A DNA stretch of 64,000 nt, from positions 436,501 through 500,500 of the forward strand of contig NC_073352.2 of NCBI RefSeq assembly GCF_027580225.2. Direction: 5' to 3'. The stretch comes from Misgurnus anguillicaudatus (Eukaryota; Chordata; Actinopteri; Cypriniformes; Cobitidae). Of this stretch, positions 46,101 through 58,336 are shown one piece after another (position 1 is the first letter of the stretch; every line of letters begins with the position of its first letter). The notes beneath the pieces were generated by a model, which saw only the letters and a program-made list of their open reading frames with translations, searched no databases and had not been told where the DNA came from. Made by a program: the position numbers and the translations under genes.

Positions 46101-47330
46101 CCAGAGGCTGTCCTTTTTTGGGGATGAATTTTTGTTATCACATATAGTATAGCGCAGACATTGGTATTGGCATTGGTATTGGCATTGGTCGACCAATAAG
46201 CATTCCATGCAGTGTTAGTTGAAGTCTTTCACTCGTTATTGCAAGAGACAAAGCATCCAGTCAGTTCAGTTTCATGCTTTCCCATGTTTTGCTGAGTTTA
46301 ACCTTGAAGGGATGTTTTACTCTTTATGATTAAAGATGGTAAACACTATGGTAATTTTAGTTTTTCCTTTATTCTTTACTGTTGCAGTATTCGCTTTGTA
46401 GTTTTATCTAAAATTATTCCTAATAGTGTTTTAAATTTAGGGATTACTTCTTCTATCATTTTTATCTTTATTTTTTGGCACTAGCTTTACCTGTTGAACA
46501 GAAATTTAACCAGTATTGCACTTAAATATTCAGACAATTTCTCAAATATGGAGAATAATACCCATTTTTTCTCTTTTTAATATTTAATATTAATTTGTTA
46601 TTTTATATCTCTGTTTTTAATTTGAAATTAAAACCACCCATCTGGAAAGGTAACATTTTACTGTATTATAGAATGATTTATCCCCAATGTACATTAGATG
46701 TCTTGAATGTCTTTCTTTGTCCCCCTTTGGGTACCACAAAATGTTCATAACATCCTGCTTGTTCTTCTTCTCTTCTATCTTCTAATTAAGGCTTTTATAT
46801 TAACACTAAGCAAAACTTCTGTGTGGCTTTCTGAGCCTTCTTTAGCCTCCCAATCTGCTGTGTTGTTCCCTGTGATAAAATATCATTCATTTTTATATAA
46901 GTTTAATATTTTATGATTGCCATTTACTTTGATAATGTTCAATGCAGAAATTAAACCCCATTTATTCAGTACATTGATTATGTATACCCTCATTCTTTTG
47001 AAAGCCTCTTTGTTCCCATACCGAATTGGATATTGTTTAGTTTCCCAAAAAACAAACAAATATTTCTTCTGTTTGACAACTCAAATATATAAAGCAAATA
47101 TCAATTACAGTATTGGTCATCTGGGAAAACATTTGTTAGCAATGTGGATCTGGATATCAACTGTTTAGTCTTACAATGTCATTAATTGGATACTTCAATT
47201 AGTACTTTGTTCTCTACATATTTTAACAATTAATACATCTTCTTAATCTTGCATGTTGTTATCATCCGCATTTATTGTTTTTATGAAAACTATTTCCTGA
47301 CAAATGATTGACTATAACATATAATTCTAA
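43151..47330. other. 4-kb T-rich, G-poor region without genes
   Basis: Apart from short chance frames I found no exon. On the plus strand G is scarce and C exceeds G over several kilobases (for example 44521-44580 has about 3 G and 13 C), so the minus strand is purine-rich. This resembles a decayed retroelement read on the minus strand, but no conserved motif was found to prove it. At 45670-45810 there are about three imperfect copies of a ~55-bp CT-rich unit around CTCAGCTCTCCTCTTCAGTA. Confidence 0.5.
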
Positions 47331-47331
47331 T

Positions 47332-48848
47332 CAGGGCCGTGCAGAGACAATTGGAGGGGCAGGTGCTCAAAGAATAAAAAGGGCACTTTGCTCGCTGATA
47401 CGCAAGCAGACAACTGAAACAAATAATAAAGTAATACAGAATAGAAAGATGATTTTAGGTCTAACGTTTTTCTTTATTTTCCTTGCAAATAGAGTGAGAC
47501 AGAAAAATCTATATAGACTGAGTTTTATATCTATATATTTATGCATTTGGCAGCCACTTTTATCCAAAACGACTTACAGTGCATTTCATTTTGTGTTTGT
47601 GTGTGTGTGAACAGTATGCAGTTTTAAAATTATATGATATTATTGCATTGTGACATTAAGATATTATTACGTTTACAGGCTTGTGTTTTTGTTGTCATAT
47701 TTAAAATATAATTCTATTCTAATCCTGTTCGAAATTTGTATACAAAGATAGTAGCCTACATATTTTAGTTTTGAATCGTGTTTGTGTTGTGTTTTTGCAC
47801 ACTTTGATGCCTTGATGACAGGGCAATAAAATAATGACATTCATCTCTCCTTTCTTTCATTTAATGAAGCCTCTAGTACTTTCTTTATTTTCAGGTAAAC
47901 TAAAACTGTTTGCAAAGCTGGAGAGTTTTTGACTGAGTTTATAATTTAGCACAAGTATGGCTATATTACCCAACATCAGCTCACATTGTCTTTTATCAAA
48001 GGCGAGTCCAATCGTAAATTCAATATGATACAAAAATTAAACGAGTTTTTTACCGTATTCATCGGATCTTGCTCTTCCAACAACCTCCGCGTGACAGGTG
48101 GATGACATTAGAACAGCCCGAGAGCAATTTGAAATCAGACTCCTCCGTATGATTTCCCGAATATTTCTCGCGGTACTTAGATGTCATGTGCGTTTCGATT
48201 CTTGCATTGCTGCGTTAAGTTGAGCACACCTAAACACGAGACAGCTACCTGTATGAACTCCCGGCAGAGAACGTCCCTGCCTTTGCTTCATCCATTGTTT
48301 TTATATGGGAAGAATGTTTTATTTTCAGCGTGAGAAATGCAAGGTGTGGCGAGTAAACTGGCTGAAATGCGTGTGTCTCCCGCCGAATGCGTGAGACTTG
48401 AGAGCCCTGTTTGCATCTAACATTCTAGAGATGTTAATACACACAGACAGCAATAAACAAAAGCTGTGCATGCTCTCCTCACGTTGTTCTTGTAAAATAA
48501 TAACAATATAACAAGCATCGCTTCGGTTCAATGCCGGCTCGAGGGGGATCCTCCCTCTACTGCGCACCATGTCGTGCACGTGTGGGCGCTGTTAGCGCTG
48601 TGAGCTAGCTAGTGATCGTCCCTAAAGAGATTGTCCAATGAAAGGTCAAAACGTCATCATGTGACTAATTTTATTTGCGTCTAAATTATTTTTTATTAAT
48701 TTTACTAATAGTTAGATTGGGCAGGCCTTCACAAAAGGGCATTTAATTACAAAAAAAAATGCCTTGACAAAAAGGGCACTTTGGTCATCCAGGGGTAAAG
48801 GGGCAGGTGCTTGGGCACCCACCGCCCCCCCCCTCTGCACGTGCCTGC
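47332..48848. mobile_element. Probable hAT element with CAGGSCCGTGCAGAG-like ends
   Basis: The left end CAGGGCCGTGCAGAGAC and inverted right end CAGGCACGTGCAGAGGG agree over most positions. Both ends carry 'ggggcaggtgct..aaaaagggcac' phrases, which strengthens the pairing. There is no matching 8-bp flank (ATTCTAAT versus CTCAGATG), and the right flank is satellite DNA. It contains no transposase frame. Confidence 0.55.
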
Positions 48849-51800
48849 TCAGATGCATGTCATCAACAACATTTTCTAAAAATGCACACACGTACAAACA
48901 AATAACAGTGTTTTAAAACAATATTTCATAGCATTACTTCAAGTACAACAATCTTTTTTCAATTTTCTGTTTGACCAAATACTCTCAGATGCATGTCATC
49001 AACAACATTTTCTAAAAATGCACACACATAAAAACAAATAACAGTGTTTTAAAACAATATTTCATAGCATTACTTCAAGTACAACAATCTTTTTTCAATT
49101 TTCTGTTTGACCAAATACTCTCAGATGCATGTCATCAACAACATTTTCTAAAAATGCACACACGTACAAACAAATAACAGTGTTTTGTGTTTTGAAACAA
49201 TATTTCATAGCATTACTTCAAGTACAACAATCTTTTTTCAATTTTCTATTTGACCAAATACTCTCAGATGCATGTCATCAACAACATTTTCTAAAAATGC
49301 ACACACATAAAAACAAATAACAGTGTTTTAAAACAATATTTCATAGCATTACTTCCAAGTACAACAATCTTTTTTAAATTTTCTATTTGACAAAATACTC
49401 TAGGATGCATGTCATCAACAACATTTTCTAAAAATGCACACACGTAAAAACAAATAACAGTGTTTTAAAACAATATTTCATAGCATTACTTCCAAGTACA
49501 ACAATCTTTTTTCAATTTTCTATTTGAGCAAATACTCTCAGATGCAGGTCATCAACAACATTTTCTAAAAATGCACACACGTAAAAACAAATAACAGTGT
49601 TTTGTGTTTTGAAACAATATTTCATAGCATTACTTCCAAGTACAACAATCTTTTTTCAATTTTCTATTTGACCAAATACTCTCAGATGCATGTCATCAAC
49701 AACATTTTCTAAAAATGCACACACATAAAAACAAATAACAGTGTTTTAAAACAATATTTCATAGCATTACTTCCAAGTACAACAATCTTTTTTCAATTTT
49801 CTATTTGACAAAATACTCTCAGATGCATGTCATCAACAACATTTTCTAAAAATGCACACACATAAAAACAAATAACAGTGTTTTAAAACAATATTTCATA
49901 GCATTACTTCAAGTACAACAATCTTTTTTCAATTTTCTGTTTGACCAAATACTCTCAGATGCATGTCATCAACAACATTTTCTAAAAATGCACACACGTA
50001 CAAACAAATAACAGTGTTTTGTGTTTTGAAACAATATTTCATAGCATTACTTCAAGTACAACAATCTTTTTTCAATTTTCTATTTGACCAAATACTCTCA
50101 GATGCATGTCATCAACAACATTTTCTAAAAATGCACACACATAAAAACAAATAACAGTGTTTTAAAACAATATTTCATAGCATTACTTCCAAGTACAACA
50201 ATCTTTTTTAAATTTTCTATTTGACAAAATACTCTCAGATGCATGTCATCAACAACATTTTCTAAAAATGCACACACGTAAAAACAAATAACAGTGTTTT
50301 AAAACAATATTTCATAGCATTACTTCCAAGTACAACAATCTTTTTTCAATTTTCTATTTGAGCAAATACTCTCAGATGCAGGTCATCAACAACATTTTCT
50401 AAAAATGCACACACGTAAAAACAAATAACAGTGTTTTGTGTTTTGAAACAATATTTCATAGCATTACTTCCAAGTACAACAATCTTTTTTCAATTTTCTA
50501 TTTGAGCAAATACTCTCAGATGCATGTCATCAACAACATTTTCTAAAAATGCACACACGTAAAAACAAATAACAGTGTTTTGTGTTTTGAAACAATATTT
50601 CATAGCATTACTTCCAAGTACAACAATCTTTTTTCAATTTTCTATTTGACAAAATACTCTCAGATGCATGTCATCAACAACATTTTCTAAAAATGCACAC
50701 ACATAAAAACAAATAACAGTGTTTTAAAACAATATTTCATAGCATTACTTCAAGTACAACAATCTTTTTTCAATTTTCTGTTTGACCAAATACTCTCAGA
50801 TGCATGTCATCAACAACATTTTCTAAAAATGCACACACGTACAAACAAATAACAGTGTTTTGTGTTTTGAAACAATATTTCATAGCATTACTTCAAGTAC
50901 AACAATCTTTTTTCAATTTTCTATTTGACCAAATACTCTCAGATGCATGTCATCAACAACATTTTCTAAAAATGCACACACATAAAAACAAATAACAGTG
51001 TTTTAAAACAATATTTCATAGCATTACTTCCAAGTACAACAATCTTTTTTAAATTTTCTATTTGACAAAATACTCTCAGATGCATGTCATCAACAACATT
51101 TTCTAAAAATGCACACACGTAAAAACAAATAACAGTGTTTTAAAACAATATTTCATAGCATTACTTCCAAGTACAACAATCTTTTTTCAATTTTCTATTT
51201 GAGCAAATACTCTCAGATGCATGTCATCAACAACATTTTCTAAAAATGCACACACGTAAAAACAAATAACAGTGTTTTGTGTTTTGAAACAATATTTCAT
51301 AGCATTACTTCCAAGTACAACAATCTTTTTTCAATTTTCTATTTGACCAAATACTCTCAGATGCATGTCATCAACAACATTTTCTAAAAATGCACACACA
51401 TAAAAACAAATAACAGTGTTTTAAAACAATATTTCATAGCATTACTTCCAAGTACAACAATCTTTTTTCAATTTTCTATTTGACAAAATACTCTCAGATG
51501 CATGTCATCAACAACATTTTCTAAAAATGCACACACATAAAAACAAATAACAGTGTTTTAAAACAATATTTCATAGCATTACTTCAAGTACAACAATCTT
51601 TTTTCAATTTTCTGTTTGACCAAATACTCTCAGATGCATGTCATCAACAACATTTTCTAAAAATGCACACACGTACAAACAAATAACAGTGTTTTGTGTT
51701 TTGAAACAATATTTCATAGCATTACTTCAAGTACAACAATCTTTTTTCAATTTTCTATTTGACCAAATACTCTCAGATGCATGTCATCAACAACATTTTC

Positions 51801-53770
51801 TAAAAATGCACACACATAAAAACAAATAACAGTGTTTTAAAACAATATTTCATAGCATTACTTCCAAGTACAACAATCTTTTTTAAATTTTCTATTTGAC
51901 AAAATACTCTCAGATGCATGTCATCAACAACATTTTCTAAAAATGCACACACGTAAAAACAAATAACAGTGTTTTAAAACAATATTTCATAGCATTACTT
52001 CCAAGTACAACAATCTTTTTTCAATTTTCTATTTGAGCAAATACTCTCAGATGCAGGTCATCAACAACATTTTCTAAAAATGCACACACGTAAAAACAAA
52101 TAACAGTGTTTTGTGTTTTGAAACAATATTTCATAGCATTACTTCCAAGTACAACAATCTTTTTTCAATTTTCTATTTGAGCAAATACTCTCAGATGCAT
52201 GTCATCAACAACATTTTCTAAAAATGCACACACGTAAAAACAAATAACAGTGTTTTGTGTTTTGAAACAATATTTCATAGCATTACTTCCAAGTACAACA
52301 ATCTTTTTTCAATTTTCTATTTGACAAAATACTCTCAGATGCATGTCATCAACAACATTTTCTAAAAATGCACACACATAAAAACAAATAACAGTGTTTT
52401 AAAACAATATTTCATAGCATTACTTCAAGTACAACAATCTTTTTTCAATTTTCTGTTTGACCAAATACTCTCAGATGCATGTCATCAACAACATTTTCTA
52501 AAAATGCACACACGTACAAACAAATAACAGTGTTTTGTGTTTTGAAACAATATTTCATAGCATTACTTCAAGTACAACAATCTTTTTTCAATTTTCTATT
52601 TGACCAAATACTCTCAGATGCATGTCATCAACAACATTTTCTAAAAATGCACACACATAAAAACAAATAACAGTGTTTTAAAACAATATTTCATAGCATT
52701 ACTTCCAAGTACAACAATCTTTTTTAAATTTTCTATTTGACAAAATACTCTCAGATGCATGTCATCAACAACATTTTCTAAAAATGCACACACGTAAAAA
52801 CAAATAACAGTGTTTTAAAACAATATTTCATAGCATTACTTCCAAGTACAACAATCTTTTTTCAATTTTCTATTTGAGCAAATACTCTCAGATGCAGGTC
52901 ATCAACAACATTTTCTAAAAATGCACACACGTAAAAACAAATAACAGTGTTTTGTGTTTTGAAACAATATTTCATAGCATTACTTCCAAGTACAACAATC
53001 TTTTTTCAATTTTCTATTTGACAAAATACTCTCAGATGCATGTCATCAACAACATTTTCTAAAAATGCACACACATAAAAACAAATAACAGTGTTTTAAA
53101 ACAATATTTCATAGCATTACTTCAAGTACAACAATCTTTTTTCAATTTTCTGTTTGACCAAATACTCTCAGATGCATGTCATCAACAACATTTTCTAAAA
53201 ATGCACACACGTACAAACAAATAACAGTGTTTTGTGTTTTGAAACAATATTTCATAGCATTACTTCAAGTACAACAATCTTTTTTCAATTTTCTATTTGA
53301 CCAAATACTCTCAGATGCATGTCATCAACAACATTTTCTAAAAATGCACACACATAAAAACAAATAACAGTGTTTTAAAACAATATTTCATAGCATTACT
53401 TCCAAGTACAACAATCTTTTTTAAATTTTCTATTTGACAAAATACTCTCAGATGCATGTCATCAACAACATTTTCTAAAAATGCACACACGTAAAAACAA
53501 ATAACAGTGTTTTAAAACAATATTTCATAGCATTACTTCCAAGTACAACAATCTTTTTTCAATTTTCTATTTGAGCAAATACTCTCAGATGCAGGTCATC
53601 AACAACATTTTCTAAAAATGCACACACGTAAAAACAAATAACAGTGTTTTGTGTTTTGAAACAATATTTCATAGCATTACTTCCAAGTACAACAATCTTT
53701 TTTCAATTTTCTATTTGACAAAATACTCTCAGATGCATGTCATCAACAACATTTTCTAAAAATCTATGCA
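48848..53770. repeat. ~139-bp satellite array with higher-order structure
   Basis: About 35 head-to-tail monomers of about 137-146 bp. Diagnostic variants (GTACAAAC versus GTAAAAAC, GTTTTGTGTTTTGAAAC versus GTTTTAAAAC, GAGCAAATAC, GCAGGTCATC) recur in fixed order. One marker recurs at 49129, 49963, 50804, 51638, 52479 and 53176, i.e. steps of 834, 841, 834, 841 and 697 bp. This means six-monomer blocks alternate in two lengths (a 1,675-bp, 12-monomer superunit), and the last block has lost one monomer. The six identical 63-aa frames are by-products. The right end merges into the terminal exon of the adjacent minus-strand gene. Confidence 0.95.
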
Positions 53771-53975
53771 TGCCCTGCACACACGTAAAAACAAATAACA
53801 GTGGCTCTAAGAAATCATCCTTTATGTCCTCCACACTTAAGAACTGTTCCAAGGCCTCATCAGCTTCTTCATCATTCATGCAGAGTATACGAGGTAGCTG
53901 AACTGAGCCAAGAAGATCCCCAGAGTTATCCAAGCACCACTGACTGGCAGTCTTAAGTTCTGTCATGAGACGCAC
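53703..53975 (-). CDS. Terminal exon of the broken gene, overlapping satellite
   Basis: After the acceptor TTTTTTTAG it encodes VRLMTELKTASQWCLDNSGD, LPRILCMNDEEADEALEQF and EDIKDDFLEPLLFVFTCVQG, then MHRFLENVVDDMHL and a stop at 53703. The exon joins the upstream exon in phase 0. I do not know this domain. From about 53802 leftward the exon sequence is the same as the satellite monomer except for 13 extra bases (CTATGCATGCCCT). The frame therefore reads into the first monomer. Confidence 0.65.
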   Translation of the reverse strand: MRLMTELKTASQWCLDNSGDLLGSVQLPRILCMNDEEADEALEQFLSVEDIKDDFLEPLLFVFTCVQGMHRFLENVVDDMHLRVFCQIEN

Positions 53976-54068
53976 CTAAAAAAACAATGCAAAAGAGAAT
54001 GAATAAAAATATGCTGAACAATACTTGACAAATTAATACTGACTGCAGACACACCCCTTCTATCTAAT

Positions 54069-54072
<4 letters not shown>

Positions 54073-54099
<27 letters not shown>
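54073..54099. repeat. (CT)n microsatellite
   Basis: About thirteen CT units in an intron of the broken gene. Confidence 0.85.
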
Positions 54100-54105
<6 letters not shown>

Positions 54106-54192
54106 GTTTAAGAATATTGAAAACTTGTAACTTAGCATCTGCTAAATGCCTAAGTGTAAACGTACAATAGCTGGAACCCCTATAACAAATAC

Positions 54193-54261
54193 CTTTGGTA
54201 GAGACTGAACCACCTGCTTCTTCGGTGCAACCTCGAGGGTGAAAAGATTGGTTTCACCTAC
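54193..54261 (-). CDS. Exon downstream of the protease motif
   Basis: 69-nt, phase-0 exon (acceptor CTTTTTAG, donor AAG/GTATTT) encoding VGETNLFTLEVAPKKQ then VVQSLPK. It links the protease exons to the terminal exon. No domain is recognised. Confidence 0.55.
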
Positions 54262-55164
54262 CTAAAAAGCAAATATGAAGTTTTGAGTGTAAGCCTCCCT
54301 GCAAGTAAGCCTACGATGGCCCTGTATGGGCATAGCCTAAGGGCCCCGCGCAGGTTTGCTCACTGGCGAAACGTTGGCCCCTTAGCGCTGGCCCTGCATG
54401 GGCAGCCCTCACTTAGCCCCCAGGAAGTCCTCATACAGCAAAACACCCAGAGTTAAATAAACACTGCTGGATGTATATATTGTCCCATCTTTCAGAGTGT
54501 TAAAAAGTAACAATGAAGCAGAATTAAAAGCTCTGTTATCCTCTCTTTCACCATCTCTGTCTGAAATCTAAAATTGCATTTTACATCTTACTTGTAGAGT
54601 CATTTTCTTACTTAAGGTTGAGATTTTGTTTCATTTAAAGTCACCACTATTGTGATCAGTGTTTGATTTAGTTAAACTTGACTCTTACATTGTTCAATTG
54701 TTTGATTGCTATAACTTTGTGTGTTTAAGACATGTTTGTTATGGCAGAGTGCAACTGTTTGGTGGTGGTCAGTTCAGTAAATAAAGTCTAACCATCATCA
54801 TATGAAAACGTATGTATTAATTTATTGTTTGCACACTTATCAGAAGCATCTTTCTCTGACAATAATGTGATACTACAGTATGAGATCCAGCTCTATCATA
54901 GCAGTTTGTCTTTCTGCTCAAAACATGAAAGGTAAAACTCTTTTGTAAGTTACATTGGGTGTCCCAAACCTCGTCTGGCTAAGCCCTTTTGCTTCTGGTT
55001 ATTAAACAATTGTCAAGTGTTTCATTTGGGACAGTAGTACTCTTCCTAAATTCATATACTAGACAGTTGAGTAAATGTTACATATTGTAAGTGCATAGTG
55101 TATAGTATATCATTTGAGACACAGCTATTGTTTTAAATTTATTGTAAACTATACTTATACTTAC

Positions 55165-55586
55165 AATTGTGTAGTCAAATGGGGCATCCAGCACAATGTA
55201 AAATGCAGACTATAAATGAAAAACAAGCCAGCATTAGGGCAAAAACAATGCAATAAACCACCATAAATTTAACTATTTGTTTATATTGTACATCTTACCA
55301 TCAACATAAATATACCGCAGTCGTTTCCATATGGTTGCCCTGGAAAACCCTTTAATATGCACAATTAAGATTTAAACAGACAGATAAAATTTAGATAGAC
55401 AGACAGACGGATGGCAGGCAAAGATTTTGATAAAAGGACAAGACATAGATAGACAGATGGATAAGAGACAGACACAGATGGGTAGATGGATTTGATTTAT
55501 ATAGACAAATGGATAGACAGCTAACCTGTAAATCAAGGCCTGTTTTTTCAGTCCATTTTCCTGGTATTATTCTATGCGCAATGTCC
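55165..55586 (-). CDS. Ulp1 (C48)-type cysteine protease exons
   Basis: Three small exons are consecutive in phase. 55586-55526 encodes DIAHRIIPGKWTEKTGLDLQ. 55349-55299 encodes GFPGQPYGNDCGIFMLM. 55209-55165 encodes SAFYIVLDAPFDYTI. The QPYGNDCGIFML block is the Gln...Asp-Cys-Gly catalytic signature of Ulp1/SENP proteases, with Cys as nucleophile and the upstream Gln for the oxyanion hole. The His and Asp that complete the triad would be on upstream exons I could not find between 55.6 and 57.8 kb, where a transposon is inserted. These exons are free of stops. Confidence 0.7.
55390..55520. repeat. Degenerate GATA/GACA-type microsatellite
   Basis: Interrupted AGATAGACAGACAGACGG-style sequence in an intron of the broken gene. 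It is not coding. Confidence 0.6.
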
Positions 55587-55815
55587 CTGTCAAGAATGCG
55601 AAAGACAAATACATGAAGAATAATTTCTGTGTCAAAATGTAAGGCTGTACAAGCATATGTATTGTGCATGCGCAAGGTTATTGCATAGATAAATTATTTA
55701 TCTATCCATCTATACAACCTTTTCGCATACATCAATATCTAAAATACTGCGTTTCAAATGAGAGACTGGTCAAAAGAAACGGACCAGCTCTAAACAGCAG
55801 AACAAATATCTACAG

Positions 55816-55989
55816 CAGGGGTGTCAATCCTGAACGGCCTAAGTTTAGATTCAACTCTAATTAAACACACATGATCCTGCTAATAACATCCTCATTTGAA
55901 AAACCATATATGGAATGCATGCTGTGGCAGGGTTGGAACTAATTTCTGAACGTCTGGGGCACTCCAGGATCTGCGTTTTGACACCCTTG
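55816..55989. mobile_element. hAT MITE (CAGGGGTGTC ends), intronic
   Basis: 174 bp with ends CAGGGGTGTC and GACACCCTTG. It is flanked by ATCTACAG (55808-55815) and CTCTACAG (55990-55997), a 7/8 match to an 8-bp duplication. A related copy is at 61951-62135. The shared interior phrase is TAATTAAACACACAT(G/C)ATCC. Confidence 0.8.
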
Positions 55990-56551
55990 CTCTACAGAGT
56001 TCTCAGACGTTAAGCAGAAGCTTAAAAATGATGACACCCTAAAGGTTACAAAATAGTTATGTGACACCCAAAAATGTCAGTTTGGAATTTGTAATGAAAT
56101 GGTGCAGTGTGAAAAAGGGGTCCCCCGAGGCAAAAGGTCTGAAAAACCTGCTTTATAATAAGAACAGCTTCTATGCAATACATATAACAAAATAATTGAA
56201 CAGATTGAACTTGATCAATGAACTTGAACAGAGAAAGGTCATAAGAACGTGACCATCTCTAAACAACAGAACCTGATTTTATCTAAAAACCTCAAAAGTG
56301 ATTTGTATGCCTGGGCACCAAATCCATGCAGTGTCACAGCACATTTAGAATCTAGGTAGAAAATCACTTTCTGTGCTGGTTTCAAAACTTAAAGAAATTT
56401 GTTTAAATCAAATTATCATACAGAAATAAACTCTTATTAAAATATACTGCATTTATTAATATGATAATGCTTTCATACAATTTTCAAAATGCTATAACTG
56501 TAACTTTATGAATTATACGTTTTTAATTACATACACAGAGCTGGTAGTGTC

Positions 56552-57736
56552 CTGGGGCCTCATTTATAAAACTTTGCGTAGGATTTGCGTCAGAAGTGGC
56601 GTACGGATGAAACATAGGACGGGCGTACGCACAGAAATATTCTGATTTATTAAACCGCGCGCACGCACATCCTACGCATTTTTCCCTTAATAAATCACAA
56701 TCAATTCTAAATGTAGCGCAGCTTTTGCGGCTTCATGACACGCCCATAGTTGCCAATAAATAGTCCGTGAAACGCCCACAAGTTAATATGCATTGATTGC
56801 GAAATCATGGCAAACACATAGAGGAAATAAAAAAAAACGTAAATTCACTCAATGTGAAGTAGAAGTTATCGTTGGCGAGGGGGAAAAGAGGAGAAAAACG
56901 TTGTTTGGAGGGCACAGTGTGGGCATTACGCATTGTGATGGGGCATTTTATTTCCATTCATTTAATTGCATCTGACAAGCTACAGATGTCGGTAATAATC
57001 GACGTGGAAATGGGACATTGTTCAGTGCAAATGTAATTTCTTGTTGCTTCCTGAATGGTTGAGACATACGCCATACATTGTTTTATCAAAAATAAAACAC
57101 ACTAAAGGCATATGCATGAATACCATAATTCCGTAGATTATGAAGATATGGTTTACTATGAAAACAACTTTCCCCAGTGGACAATTAATACATCTATCTA
57201 CTTATTTATCTATCTATCTAACTATATATCTCCTTAATTATCTATCTATCTATCTGTCTATGTAATTGCATCTATATCTGCTCCGCCAGACGGACACATT
57301 GACGAGAATATCAGTTTTGTACATAGAGGATGAATTGCACAACATGCCAATATTATTGCAGAACATATTTTTACTTTTCTTTTAGCAAATATGTGTTCAT
57401 TAGAATTTTTGTTGTAATTTTCGATTTATTTATTTATTTATAGTTGTTTCACTGCTGATCGATCAAACGGGTGTTCGTGTAGGCTGTTAATTGTAAGACT
57501 TGCTTTGTGAAGTCTTCATGTTATTTATGAGAGGTAGTGTTGTCATTTTTACTTTCACTTTCACGTGTTTCTTCCATCTGCCGTCGGTGTCGCCATTTCT
57601 CATTTCACCCGTTTTTGTACCCGTTTTTGTGCGTACCCTGGGTCAGAGCTTGCTTGACGGACAGCACATTTTCCCGTCAAGTTTGCTTTTTATAAATAAC
57701 AACTATTGCGTACGCAACGTTTATAAATGAGGCCCC
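56552..57736 (+). mobile_element. Harbinger-like element with GGGGCCTCATTTATAAA ends
   Basis: GGGGCCTCATTTATAAAACT at 56552 is mirrored at the right end by TTTATAAATGAGGCCCC (57720-57736), and both are followed by GCGTA. Within it, a plus-strand frame at 56806-56900 encodes KKRKFTQCEVEVIVGEGEKR and RKTLFGGH, like the start of a Myb/SANT-type DNA-binding protein that Harbinger elements carry next to their transposase. No transposase is present and the target duplication is unclear. A (TATC)n tract lies at 57195-57260. The element lies in an intron of the protease gene, where exons of the protease domain would be expected. Confidence 0.65.
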
Positions 57737-57862
57737 TGGTGTCCATATGGGAATCACCACAGAATCTTTTAAGTGAGTATCATCCTAGAGCAGTAATGAA
57801 AGATTCAAAGTCAGAACATATGATTTGTAAGCCTAACTAGGCATGGGACAGTGCATACTTAC

Positions 57863-58082
57863 AGGTAGACTTAACATTGGATCACATTTTTTGGGGGGCA
57901 GCCATGTTGGTACGACAAACAGGTCAACAACATGAATGTCCTTTCCCTGCAGAATATTTTGTGTAGAATCATCATAAATCTGGCTAATTCTAATTTGATA
58001 ATTATATCAATACATTTGATAAATTAGAAAGTACCTTTGACTCTGCAATTTGTTCAATCAGTTGAAAACAAGCATTTTCAAT
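57863..58082 (-). CDS. Two exons upstream of the protease core
   Basis: 58082-58035 (48 nt) encodes IENACFQLIEQIAESK, and 57946-57863 (84 nt) encodes GKDIHVVDLFVVPTWLPPKK then CDPMLSLP. Both have AG acceptors and GTA donors and are phase 0. They probably form the N-terminal part of the Ulp1-like region, but I cannot name individual catalytic residues. The following exon with the catalytic His is not found. Confidence 0.55.
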
Positions 58083-58336
58083 CTAGAGAAACACATTGTA
58101 AGAGATAATGGCTAACTGTGAATATTGTTATAATACAAACTGTGCATTAAGTGATTTTAACTGACAATGTGGAGGCAAAGAAACACCTCACACAAAGCAT
58201 TGAAATCATATGATGCACAGCTAGCCGTGCAACACCAGCCAGCCAATCAGAAACAAGCATGTAACTAAATTGAGGAAACACTTGAAACAATCCACACAAA
58301 AAATGTATCATAAATATTAAACCACCGATATCTTAC

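Noticed and set aside
47308..47610. 100-aa plus-strand frame as a gene
   Set aside because: It overlaps the left end of a probable hAT element and has no recognisable domain. It also crosses the dispersed phrase ATCCAAAACGACTTACAGTG, which is common in fish repeats.
49129..53367. Six identical 63-aa open frames as a tandem gene family
   Set aside because: They are the same low-complexity satellite monomers read in one frame. There is no start context, splice site or domain, and the frame exists only because the monomers are homogenised.
48848..53770. Regular direct repeats that might be taken for a CRISPR array
   Set aside because: The repeats are about 139 bp, tandem and without unique spacers, no cas genes are present, and the context is vertebrate. 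It is a satellite.
42360..53790. Centromere
   Set aside because: Higher-order satellite structure alone does not show a centromere. The array is only about 5 kb here and adjoins a gene exon.
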